Shown here piece after piece: positions 1 to 5,433 of a stretch of 5,433 nt of DNA. The notes beneath the pieces are model-generated. The model saw only the letters and a program-made list of their open reading frames with translations, had not been told where the DNA came from and ran no database searches. The stretch is from Methylophilaceae bacterium UBA5127 (GTDB lineage Bacteria; Pseudomonadota; Gammaproteobacteria; Burkholderiales; Methylophilaceae). The number at the start of each line of letters is the position of its first letter. Positions within the stretch are counted from its first letter, which is position 1. The translations under genes and the position numbers were made by a program. The stretch is from positions 84,233-89,665 of the forward strand of contig DHYP01000058.1 of the NCBI GenBank assembly GCA_002414145.1. Direction: 5' to 3'.

Positions 1-2
1 GC

Positions 3-149
3 TTGGAAGTAACGGTCGCCAATGCAAATATGGGTGCACTCACCTACAAGCCACAGTTGACTCGCTATGCAAGTTTGTTTTTACACGAAAATTTACCAAT
101 TAAAACTGCAATTTTTTTCTTACAGCTAGGCACGCTAATCGAAATCTAA
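3..149 (+). CDS. C-terminal fragment of an unrecognised protein (5' end outside window)
   Basis: This frame is open from the left edge for 48 codons and ends at TAA 147-149; the other two forward frames close earlier, after 3 and 34 codons. The peptide starts LEVTVANANMGALTYKPQLT and ends LQLGTLIEI, a plausible mix of hydrophobic and polar residues. I do not recognise a family from so short a tail. The stop lies 12 bases before the stop of the converging dedA gene, a compact spacing typical of real convergent neighbours, which supports a genuine gene end. No strong terminator hairpin is visible in the gap. A chance open frame in AT-rich DNA cannot be excluded. Confidence 0.45.
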   Translation: MEVTVANANMGALTYKPQLTRYASLFLHENLPIKTAIFFLQLGTLIEI

Positions 150-161
150 TCATTATTTTTA

Positions 162-776
162 TTAATGCTCGTTTTTAAAATGTCTATGGATATACCAAGC
201 TAAAAACGCAATACCCAATGCAGCAATCACGTAATGCAACTCATGAAAATATACTTTTAAATCTTCCCAGTGCTCACCTGCCTTCATACCGACAAAACCA
301 AGCACCCAGCACCAAATGAACGAACCCACAAAAGTATAGACCACAAATTTGGTCATATTCATACGCGCGACCCCAGCAGGAAAAGCAATAAATGTGCGCA
401 CCCCAGGTAGCAATCTCGCAATAAAAATAATGATTTCGCCATGGTTTGCAAACCAGCGGTCTGCCATATCCAAATCTTTTTTACTAATCAGCACATATTT
501 ACCATACTTTTCTGCCAATGGTCTGCCGCCAAACATACCCATATAATAAGCGGGAATAGACCCTACTACACAACCAATAGCACCTGCTAAAGCAATGCCC
601 CACAAGGTCATTTCACCTTTACTGACCAAAAATCCAGCAAAAGGCATGATGATCTCTGAAGGTAATGGTATACAGGCAGACTCAATCGCCATCAGTAACA
701 CCACACCACCATAACCCATGGATGAAATCACGGCCATTATCCAAGTAGCTACAGCAGCAATCAGTTTTTCTAACAT
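162..776 (-). CDS. DedA family (VTT/SNARE-associated domain) inner-membrane protein
   Basis: Complete 204-residue integral inner-membrane protein of the DedA family, at the usual length of about 200. Family members are proton-dependent and act in membrane homeostasis; some recycle undecaprenyl phosphate carrier lipid across the membrane. The substrate of this one cannot be read from sequence. Visible hallmarks are the acidic/proline re-entrant motif ESACIPLPSE (residues 32-41, E32 and E41), the glycine-rich segment AGAIGCVVGSIPAYYMG (64-80), and FIARLLPGVRTFIAFPAG (118-135) with R121 and R127. These arginines are six apart, like the pair essential in E. coli YqjA. Hydrophobic segments lie near 5-30, 42-52, 57-81, 113-136 and 144-200, and the tail is basic (HRHFKNEH). 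The E-x8-E spacing resembles the YngC/YkoX-like branch rather than YqjA/YghB, where the acids are twelve apart. The start ATG (774-776) has only a weak ribosome site (GGGAA or GGTGA), but a perfect -10 box lies just upstream. It is transcribed divergently from the protease gene. Confidence 0.93.
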   Translation of the reverse strand: MLEKLIAAVATWIMAVISSMGYGGVVLLMAIESACIPLPSEIIMPFAGFLVSKGEMTLWGIALAGAIGCVVGSIPAYYMGMFGGRPLAEKYGKYVLISKKDLDMADRWFANHGEIIIFIARLLPGVRTFIAFPAGVARMNMTKFVVYTFVGSFIWCWVLGFVGMKAGEHWEDLKVYFHELHYVIAALGIAFLAWYIHRHFKNEH

Positions 777-805
777 AAATCACCATTCCCAAAAAAAGTT
801 GCCAC

Positions 806-811
806 ATTATA
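806..811 (-). promoter_or_regulatory. Predicted -10 box of the dedA promoter
   Basis: Read on the minus strand this is a perfect TATAAT preceded by GGG. It would place transcription start near 799, giving a leader of roughly 22 bases before the dedA ATG. No good -35 hexamer is seen at 15-18 bp: the best are TTAGTA (827-832, 15-bp spacer) and ATTAGT (828-833, 16-bp spacer), both weak. The promoter may therefore depend on an activator or on the -10 alone. Prediction from sequence only. Confidence 0.55.
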
Positions 812-865
812 CCCAAAGAATGCGTCTACTAATGGGCTATTGCAAATCATATCCAGATTCGTTAG

Positions 866-898
866 TGTGTTGTTTATAAAAAAGTGATGTGTTGTTTA
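866..898 (+). repeat. Two identical 11-base direct repeats 22 bases apart in the divergent intergenic region
   Basis: TGTGTTGTTTA occurs at 866-876 and again at 888-898, a centre-to-centre distance of exactly 22 bases, or about two helical turns. No third copy is present at the same phase on either side. The pair lies about 30 bases beyond the weak dedA -35 candidates and 77 bases before the protease ATG, a position suited to a regulator acting on one or both divergent promoters. A TATAAA (875-880) overlaps the first copy but lacks a -35 partner at normal spacing. Function as an operator is inference. Confidence 0.5.
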
Positions 899-963
899 GT
901 CTGAATGACTACTAGCATCCACACATAAAAATGAATTGAGCTTAAAGTAAGTTCAACTAACAC

Positions 964-969
964 AAGGGA
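964..969 (+). promoter_or_regulatory. Ribosome binding site of the RTX metalloprotease gene
   Basis: AAGGGA ends six bases before the ATG at 976, a normal Shine-Dalgarno spacing. It supports 976 as the true start. No better in-frame start is needed, since the serralysin-type N-terminal fold begins within the first 30 residues. Confidence 0.7.
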
Positions 970-975
970 ACAAAA

Positions 976-3723
976 ATGGCGGCGCCAACTCCTTATACCA
1001 GCAGCCCTACCACTATCTTTTCTTTAGATAGCAATCTGTCTGCCAACATCAATGCACTCATCGCTGGCGTGAAGTGGGGAGACTCAGGAGTAGGCACAGG
1101 CGCCACCGTGTATTACAGCTTTCCTGTATCCAACGCAACTACGCTATGGGATCAAGACGTTAACGCCTATTTCAACAACCCAGGCTATGAGCCTTACTCA
1201 GGGTTCCGAGGGTTAAATGCCGCTCAACAAACCGCTACAGCAGAGTTAATTCAGAGTTGGGCGAATGTCGCTAACCTTAATGTGATTAAAGTTGATACTG
1301 AAACCGCGAGTGCCGTGGGCGATATTCGTATCGCCTTCACAAGTGGTGGATTTATGGACAAGGGTACCTATGCCTACACCTACTATCCTGGCCCATCCTA
1401 TGGTGGAGATGTATGGATTAACTCCACACAACCCGTACCTTCAGGCAATAACTTTAGCCTAGGTGGTGCTGGTTACCATACTATTTTGCACGAGTTAGGT
1501 CATGCATTTGGTTTATCACACCCCTTCGATACCATTTATACCATAGCCAACCCAGCCATAGAAAATTACAAATATACGGTCATGAGCTATTCGGATGCAC
1601 CTCTACATGGCGACAAAGGCAACGACAGTTATTATCCGACGACACCCATGTTGCTAGACATACAAGCCATACAGTATTTGTATGGCGCAAATATGAGCTA
1701 TCACGCTGGCGATGACGTGTATATTTTTAATGGAACGTCCACCTATTACCAAACCATCTGGGATGCAGGTGGTACAGACACTATTGTCTATAACGCATCG
1801 ACTGGCGGGGTTATTAATTTAAATGCAGGCAATTTTAGTAGCCTAGGCAAGCCTATCACCATTGATAAATCCACATTGCAATATGATAACGTTGCTATTG
1901 CCTACAACGTCACCATTGAAAATGCTATAGGCGGCAGTGGTAATGATACGTTGATTGGCAATGATGCTGACAATCATTTAACAGGCGGCTCAGGTAATGA
2001 TAAGCTAGACGGTGGCCTGGGTAATAACGTGCTTGAAGGCGGCGATGGCAATGACACCTACATTATCGACTCCTATGAAGATACCATCATTGATATTAGT
2101 GGCATTGACAGCGTAGAAGCAGCTTTTTCGCTTAATCTAAGTGATGCTTTTTATAATAATCAAATCGAAAACATTACATTAACCAGCACGCTCGATATCA
2201 ATGCCACTGGCAACGCGCTCGCGAATGTGCTCACAGGCAACGCAGGCAACAACATATTAGATGGAGGCGCTGGAGTAGACAGTCTCATCGGTGGCTTAGG
2301 AGATGACACCTACATTGTCGACATACTGCAATCAGGCGTTGCCACCAAATCCATAGACACCACACCCGTTGCCAGACTTGGACTATTTGCCAGCCTCAAT
2401 AAGCCCGCCCCTACACCTGCTGCTCCTGTAGGCGCACTACAAGACACGATCACCGAAGCAAGCAATGCAGGTAACGACACGCTAGAACTGCGTGGCAATT
2501 TAAGTTTCAATAATGCAGTCACCATTACCTTAGGTAACAATCTTGAGTATCTTGATGCCAGTCATACTGGCACAACATTGCTCAATCTCACAGGTAATAC
2601 GCTTAACAATACCATTACAGGTAATGATGCCAATAACACTTTGGACGGTGCTGCTGGTGCAGACACACTGATGGGGGGCTTGGGGGATGACACCTATCTT
2701 GTAGATATCGTGGCAAGCGGTATAGCACCAAATACCATTGCCATACTACAGGATAGCATCACTGAGAATGTAAATGAAGGCTCTGCGGACACACTTAAAT
2801 TACGTGGTAGCGTTGCTCTGACGAACGCAAGCACTATCAGCCTGAACAATGATTTAGCTAACATTGAACATCTCGACATTAGCGCAACAGGCACTACCAA
2901 GTTGAATCTGGTAGGAAATGATGCTAATAACTTTCTCACTGGTAATGCTGCTGCTAATACACTCATCGGTGGTAATGGCAATGATAGATTAGATGGCGGT
3001 CTAGGCAACGATATTCTCGATGGTGGGGATGGCGATGATACTTATGTACTTAATGTCGTCACAGACATCATTACCAATGAAACCAGTGGCAACGATACCG
3101 TAGAGGTAGCATTTACCGCCAGTTTAACCGATGCAAAATTCGCTGATATTGAGAACGTGACTCTGACAGGATTAGCCGCTATTAATGCTACAGGTAACAG
3201 TCAGGATAATGCTTTAATAGGGAATGATGGCGCTAACACGCTCGATGGTGGCGCTGGAAATGATACGCTAAACGGCAATGCTGGGAACGATATCTTAAGT
3301 GGTGGAAATGATCATGACACACTCATTGGCGGTTTAGGTAATGATATTCTCACTGGCGGTTTAGGTGCAGATACATTTGTCTGGAACCTCGCAGACAAAG
3401 GCGTAAATGGACGCCCAGCATTAGATAAAGTAACCGATTTTAATTTAGCTGATGGCGATATATTAGATTTGCACGATTTACTGGTCAACGAGTCCAGCGC
3501 GAACATACTGAATTTTTTAGACATTTCGACAAGTACTTCAGCAGGCATCACCAATACTGAAATTAGAATTAGCAACACAGGTGGCTTTTCTGGCGGCAAC
3601 TTTACTGCAGCGGCTGAGAATCAACATATTACTTTGGCGGGCGTTAACTTACTTACTGGGACAAACGAAACTGATTTGCTGGCGAATTTAATTGCTCAAA
3701 ACAAACTCATTATTGATGTGTAA
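976..3723 (+). CDS. Secreted serralysin-type (M10) zinc metalloprotease with RTX repeats and type I secretion C-terminus
   Basis: Complete 915-residue protein, predicted to be an extracellular calcium-dependent endopeptidase. The catalytic domain (about 20-240) has the zinc site HELGHAFGLSH (H172, E173, H176, H182) and the Met-turn VMSY (M203, with Y205 as the extra zinc ligand of serralysins), followed by DIQAIQYLYGAN (228-239), the usual junction to the M10 C-terminal beta-roll. Residues 319-802 carry 25 RTX nonapeptides (GGxGxDxUx) in five blocks separated by spacer modules. Residues about 803-915 match the VCA0849-type type I secretion target domain, including VTDFNLADGDILDL (819-832) and a hydrophobic end, NKLIIDV. 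There is no Sec signal peptide and no cysteine, and the protein is strongly acidic, as expected for type I export. It is about twice the length of classical serralysins (about 470-480), the excess being extra RTX and spacer modules. No transporter or inhibitor gene adjoins it. It is a single-gene unit with its own ribosome site and a downstream hairpin. Natural substrate unknown. Confidence 0.93.
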   Translation: MAAPTPYTSSPTTIFSLDSNLSANINALIAGVKWGDSGVGTGATVYYSFPVSNATTLWDQDVNAYFNNPGYEPYSGFRGLNAAQQTATAELIQSWANVANLNVIKVDTETASAVGDIRIAFTSGGFMDKGTYAYTYYPGPSYGGDVWINSTQPVPSGNNFSLGGAGYHTILHELGHAFGLSHPFDTIYTIANPAIENYKYTVMSYSDAPLHGDKGNDSYYPTTPMLLDIQAIQYLYGANMSYHAGDDVYIFNGTSTYYQTIWDAGGTDTIVYNASTGGVINLNAGNFSSLGKPITIDKSTLQYDNVAIAYNVTIENAIGGSGNDTLIGNDADNHLTGGSGNDKLDGGLGNNVLEGGDGNDTYIIDSYEDTIIDISGIDSVEAAFSLNLSDAFYNNQIENITLTSTLDINATGNALANVLTGNAGNNILDGGAGVDSLIGGLGDDTYIVDILQSGVATKSIDTTPVARLGLFASLNKPAPTPAAPVGALQDTITEASNAGNDTLELRGNLSFNNAVTITLGNNLEYLDASHTGTTLLNLTGNTLNNTITGNDANNTLDGAAGADTLMGGLGDDTYLVDIVASGIAPNTIAILQDSITENVNEGSADTLKLRGSVALTNASTISLNNDLANIEHLDISATGTTKLNLVGNDANNFLTGNAAANTLIGGNGNDRLDGGLGNDILDGGDGDDTYVLNVVTDIITNETSGNDTVEVAFTASLTDAKFADIENVTLTGLAAINATGNSQDNALIGNDGANTLDGGAGNDTLNGNAGNDILSGGNDHDTLIGGLGNDILTGGLGADTFVWNLADKGVNGRPALDKVTDFNLADGDILDLHDLLVNESSANILNFLDISTSTSAGITNTEIRISNTGGFSGGNFTAAAENQHITLAGVNLLTGTNETDLLANLIAQNKLIIDV
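1489..1590 (+). other. Zinc-binding active site and Met-turn of the metalloprotease
   Basis: This stretch encodes H172 to Y205. It has the complete metzincin signature HExxHxxGxxH (H172, H176, H182 as zinc ligands, E173 as general base) and the MSY Met-turn with Y205. All catalytic residues expected for serralysins are intact, so the enzyme is predicted to be active. The residue after the last histidine is proline, as in serralysins, followed by phenylalanine rather than the more usual glycine. Confidence 0.9.
1930..3381 (+). repeat. RTX region: five nonapeptide blocks with A-B-B-A spacer modules
   Basis: Blocks of glycine/aspartate-rich nonapeptides lie at 1930-2064 (5 units), 2209-2316 (4), 2593-2700 (4), 2914-3048 (5) and 3193-3381 (7). 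Canonical units such as GGSGNDTLI bind calcium in a parallel beta-roll that folds outside the cell. Each internal block opens with degenerate GN-type units (for example GNALANVLT) and ends in canonical GGxG(D/N)DTY units. Spacers 1 and 4 are both 48 residues and share VExAF, IENxTLT and INAT. Spacers 2 and 3 (92 and 71 residues) share a QDxIT segment, DTLxLRG and TGTTxLNL. The array therefore arose by duplication of two module types. DNA copies have diverged, so the duplications are not recent. Confidence 0.85.
3382..3720 (+). other. Type I secretion C-terminal target domain of the metalloprotease
   Basis: Residues 803-915, directly after the last RTX unit GGLGADTFV. The pattern DKVTDFNLADGDILDLHDLL, then a beta-rich stretch, then ITLAGVNLL (885-893), DLLANLIAQNKL and the hydrophobic LIIDV end, resembles the VCA0849-type (TIGR03661-like) secretion domain. 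This uncleaved signal is normally read by an ABC transporter, membrane fusion protein and TolC-like channel. None of those is in the window, so the cognate exporter is encoded elsewhere. Confidence 0.8.
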
Positions 3724-3759
3724 AGCATAGTTTTCTACCTTTGATTATTTGTAGTATTT

Positions 3760-3787
3760 AAAGGCCAATCTAGTTCTATTGGCCTTT
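3760..3787. terminator. Bidirectional intrinsic terminator between the converging protease and mfd genes
   Basis: A perfect 10-bp inverted repeat, AAAGGCCAAT (3760-3769) and ATTGGCCTTT (3778-3787), encloses an 8-base loop. On the plus strand it lies 36 bases after the protease stop and runs into a T-rich tract (TTTCTCTTATTT). On the minus strand it begins 3 bases after the mfd stop and ends in TTTAAAT. The stem has only four GC pairs, so efficiency may be modest, and it is better supported in the plus direction. Confidence 0.75.
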
Positions 3788-3790
3788 CTC

Positions 3791-5433
3791 TTATTTAAAT
3801 TCTTTCAATAAAGTTTTAATCAACTCTGCCCGATGCGCAACGTTGCCTAACTGTACAGAAACTCGTAATTTATCAGGTCCATTCATGCGACAACGTTTAT
3901 CGCGCTGAAGCAAGTTAATTAATTTCATTGGATCAATATCGGCTTTAACATTAAACTGCAATTGAATAGCGGCATCTGAAGCATCAATTTTAATGATTCC
4001 CAATGGCTTAGCAGCAATGCGCAAACGGTGACATGCCACTAACGCTTCTCCAGGTTCTGGCAGCAAACCAAAGCGGTCAATCAGTTCTTCTTGCATGGTG
4101 TCTAGCGACTCGTCGTCGCTGCAGTTGGCTAGACGTTTATAAATCACTAAACGCTCGTGCACATCAGGGCAATAGTTGTTGGGTAACAATGCTGGCGTAT
4201 GCAGATTAATTTCTGTGGTCACGCCAAGCGGCGCATCTAAATCAGGCTCTTTGCCTGCTTTAAGCTGTTTGACCGCATGATTCAGCATATCCGAATACAA
4301 ATTAAAACCAATTTCTTGCATCTCACCACTCTGAGAATCGCCCAACAATTCACCCGCCCCGCGAATCTCCAAATCATGCATCGCCAAATGGAATCCTGCA
4401 CCTAAGTCTTCAAGTAGCTGAATCGCATCCAGACGTTTTTGCGCTTGTGCGGTGATCTTACGCTCAGGCTCAGTCAGCAAATAGGCATAGGCCTGATGGT
4501 GACTGCGCCCTACCCGCCCGCGTAACTGATGTAACTGCGCCAACCCAAACATATCCGCTTTATTGATAATGATGGTATTGGCGGTAGGCACATCAATGCC
4601 TGTTTCGATAATTGTCGTACACAATAAGATATTGCAGCGTTGTTGATAAAAATCACGCATCACATGCTCCAGTTCACGCTCACGCAACTGACCATGTGCA
4701 ATGGCAATGCGCGCTTCTGGCAAAAATTTCTCAAGCTTTTCTTTTTGTACAAAAATGGTATCCACTTCATTATGCAAGAAGTACACTTGACCGCCACGCT
4801 TGAACTCGCGTGTGACGGCCTCACGAATAATGCCTTCAGAATAATCTGTATGGAATGTTTTAATCGCCAAGCGTTTTTGTGGTGGCGTAGAAATCACTGA
4901 GAACTCCCGCAAGCCTTCCATCGCCATACTTAAGGTACGCGGAATAGGGGTGGCAGTCAGCGTAAGCACATCTACTTCGGCACGCAATGCTTTCATTTGC
5001 TCTTTTTGGCGCACACCAAAGCGATGTTCTTCATCTAATATAGCTAAACCTAAGTTCTTAAACTTCACATCTTTTTGTATCAAACGATGCGTGCCAATAA
5101 TGATGTCAATTTTACCATTCGCTAAATCTTTAATAGATTCAGCTTGCTCTTTGGCCGTTCTAAAACGAGAAATTTCGGCAATCTTAATTGGCCATTCTGC
5201 AAAGCGATCACAAAAATTTTGATAGTGTTGCTCGGCCAGCAATGTGGTTGGTACTAGCACCGCCACTTGTCGCCCACCCATGACGGCAACAAATGCGGCA
5301 CGTAATGCAACCTCGGTCTTGCCAAAACCAACATCACCGCACACTAGCCGATCCATAGGGCGATTACTTTCCATATCCCGCTTCACATCTTGCGTTGCCT
5401 TCAACTGGTCAGTTGTCGGCTGGTAGGGGAAAG
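3791..5433 (-). CDS. mfd: Transcription-repair coupling factor Mfd, C-terminal half (partial, start outside window)
   Basis: Mfd is a cytoplasmic double-stranded DNA translocase that releases RNA polymerase stalled at lesions and recruits UvrA for nucleotide excision repair. The frame is open to the right edge and reads FPYQPTTDQLKATQDV before the Walker A region, so the TTG at 5402-5404 is an internal leucine codon, not a start. About 546 codons are present, nearly half of the usual 1,150. Visible in order: Walker A GDVGFGKT (5315-5338), motif Ia VPTTLLAEQHYQNF, DEEHRFG (Walker B DEEH at 5024-5035), TLTATPIPRTL, the second RecA-like domain with TTIIETGIDVP and QLRGRVGRSHHQAYAY, and the TRG (translocation in RecG) region through DLEIRGAGELLGDSQSG. 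Then comes the C-terminal autoinhibitory domain (LPNNYCPDVHERLVIYKRL onward). The RNA polymerase- and UvrA-binding N-terminal domains lie outside. No frameshift or missing motif is seen. RecG is excluded by the C-terminal domain and by the DEEHRFG and TPDQ-like context. Confidence 0.96.
   Translation of the reverse strand, partial: FPYQPTTDQLKATQDVKRDMESNRPMDRLVCGDVGFGKTEVALRAAFVAVMGGRQVAVLVPTTLLAEQHYQNFCDRFAEWPIKIAEISRFRTAKEQAESIKDLANGKIDIIIGTHRLIQKDVKFKNLGLAILDEEHRFGVRQKEQMKALRAEVDVLTLTATPIPRTLSMAMEGLREFSVISTPPQKRLAIKTFHTDYSEGIIREAVTREFKRGGQVYFLHNEVDTIFVQKEKLEKFLPEARIAIAHGQLRERELEHVMRDFYQQRCNILLCTTIIETGIDVPTANTIIINKADMFGLAQLHQLRGRVGRSHHQAYAYLLTEPERKITAQAQKRLDAIQLLEDLGAGFHLAMHDLEIRGAGELLGDSQSGEMQEIGFNLYSDMLNHAVKQLKAGKEPDLDAPLGVTTEINLHTPALLPNNYCPDVHERLVIYKRLANCSDDESLDTMQEELIDRFGLLPEPGEALVACHRLRIAAKPLGIIKIDASDAAIQLQFNVKADIDPMKLINLLQRDKRCRMNGPDKLRVSVQLGNVAHRAELIKTLLKEFK

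Noticed and set aside
121..160. Possible terminator between the left fragment and dedA, and a CTAATC direct repeat at 135-140 and 146-151
   Set aside because: Only 3-4 bp stems can be drawn, and the hexamer repeat is too short to be meaningful in AT-rich sequence.
786..806. Sigma-54-like TGGCA element on the minus strand upstream of dedA
   Set aside because: TGGCA is present but the required GC of the -12 element at the correct spacing is absent.
875..880. TATAAA as the protease -10 box
   Set aside because: The hexamers 16-18 bp upstream (CCAGAT, TCCAGA, ATCCAG) do not resemble a -35 element; it is mentioned only as part of the repeat region.
2310..3008. Minus-strand open frames of 76 and 104 codons inside the protease gene (2310-2540 and 2694-3008)
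   Set aside because: They lie opposite RTX/spacer coding sequence. Their leucine/serine/proline-rich translations are what glycine/asparagine/threonine codons give on the other strand. No ribosome site or family resemblance.
3312..3599. Minus-strand 95-codon open frame opposite the protease C-terminus
   Set aside because: Shadow of the repeat-rich coding strand; low-complexity composition and no recognisable domain.
5402..5404. TTG as start codon of a short Mfd-like helicase
   Set aside because: The frame continues upstream to the window edge with residues typical of Mfd before Walker A (FPYQPTTDQL), so the TTG encodes an internal leucine.
4612..5426. Several plus-strand open frames of 60-90 codons across mfd
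   Set aside because: The minus-strand Mfd frame is continuous with all helicase motifs intact; these are antisense shadows.

Overview
The window reads as chromosomal DNA of a Gram-negative proteobacterium of moderate to low GC. The Mfd protein looks most like betaproteobacterial Mfd (for example the stretch MDRLVCGDVGFGKTEVALRA and its surroundings). A methylotroph-type betaproteobacterium such as a member of the Methylophilaceae is my guess, but that is an impression from protein style, not a computed result.

Layout, left to right. (1) Bases 3-149 (+): the last 48 codons of an unrecognised gene whose start lies outside the window. (2) Bases 162-776 (-): a complete DedA-family (VTT domain) inner-membrane protein, convergent with the fragment and separated from it by 12 bases. 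(3) Bases 777-975: a 199-base divergent intergenic region. It holds a perfect TATAAT -10 hexamer for dedA and a pair of identical 11-base direct repeats exactly 22 bases apart. (4) Bases 976-3723 (+): a complete 915-residue secreted zinc metalloprotease of the serralysin type (M10). It has 25 glycine-rich calcium-binding nonapeptides in five blocks, four spacer modules in an A-B-B-A order, and a type I secretion C-terminal domain. (5) Bases 3760-3787: a perfect 10-bp inverted repeat in the short gap between two converging genes, most simply a shared bidirectional terminator. (6) Bases 3791-5433 (-): the C-terminal half of mfd, the transcription-repair coupling factor, running off the right edge.

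The genes do not form an operon or an obvious pathway. dedA and mfd are housekeeping genes. The protease gene is a single-gene transcription unit inserted between them, with its own ribosome binding site and terminator. Its ABC transporter, membrane fusion protein, outer membrane channel and any inhibitor are not in the window and must be encoded elsewhere if the protein is exported. I see no CRISPR, RNA gene, insertion sequence or clearly new system. The most interesting material is the modular architecture of the protease and the tandem 22-bp repeat upstream of it.
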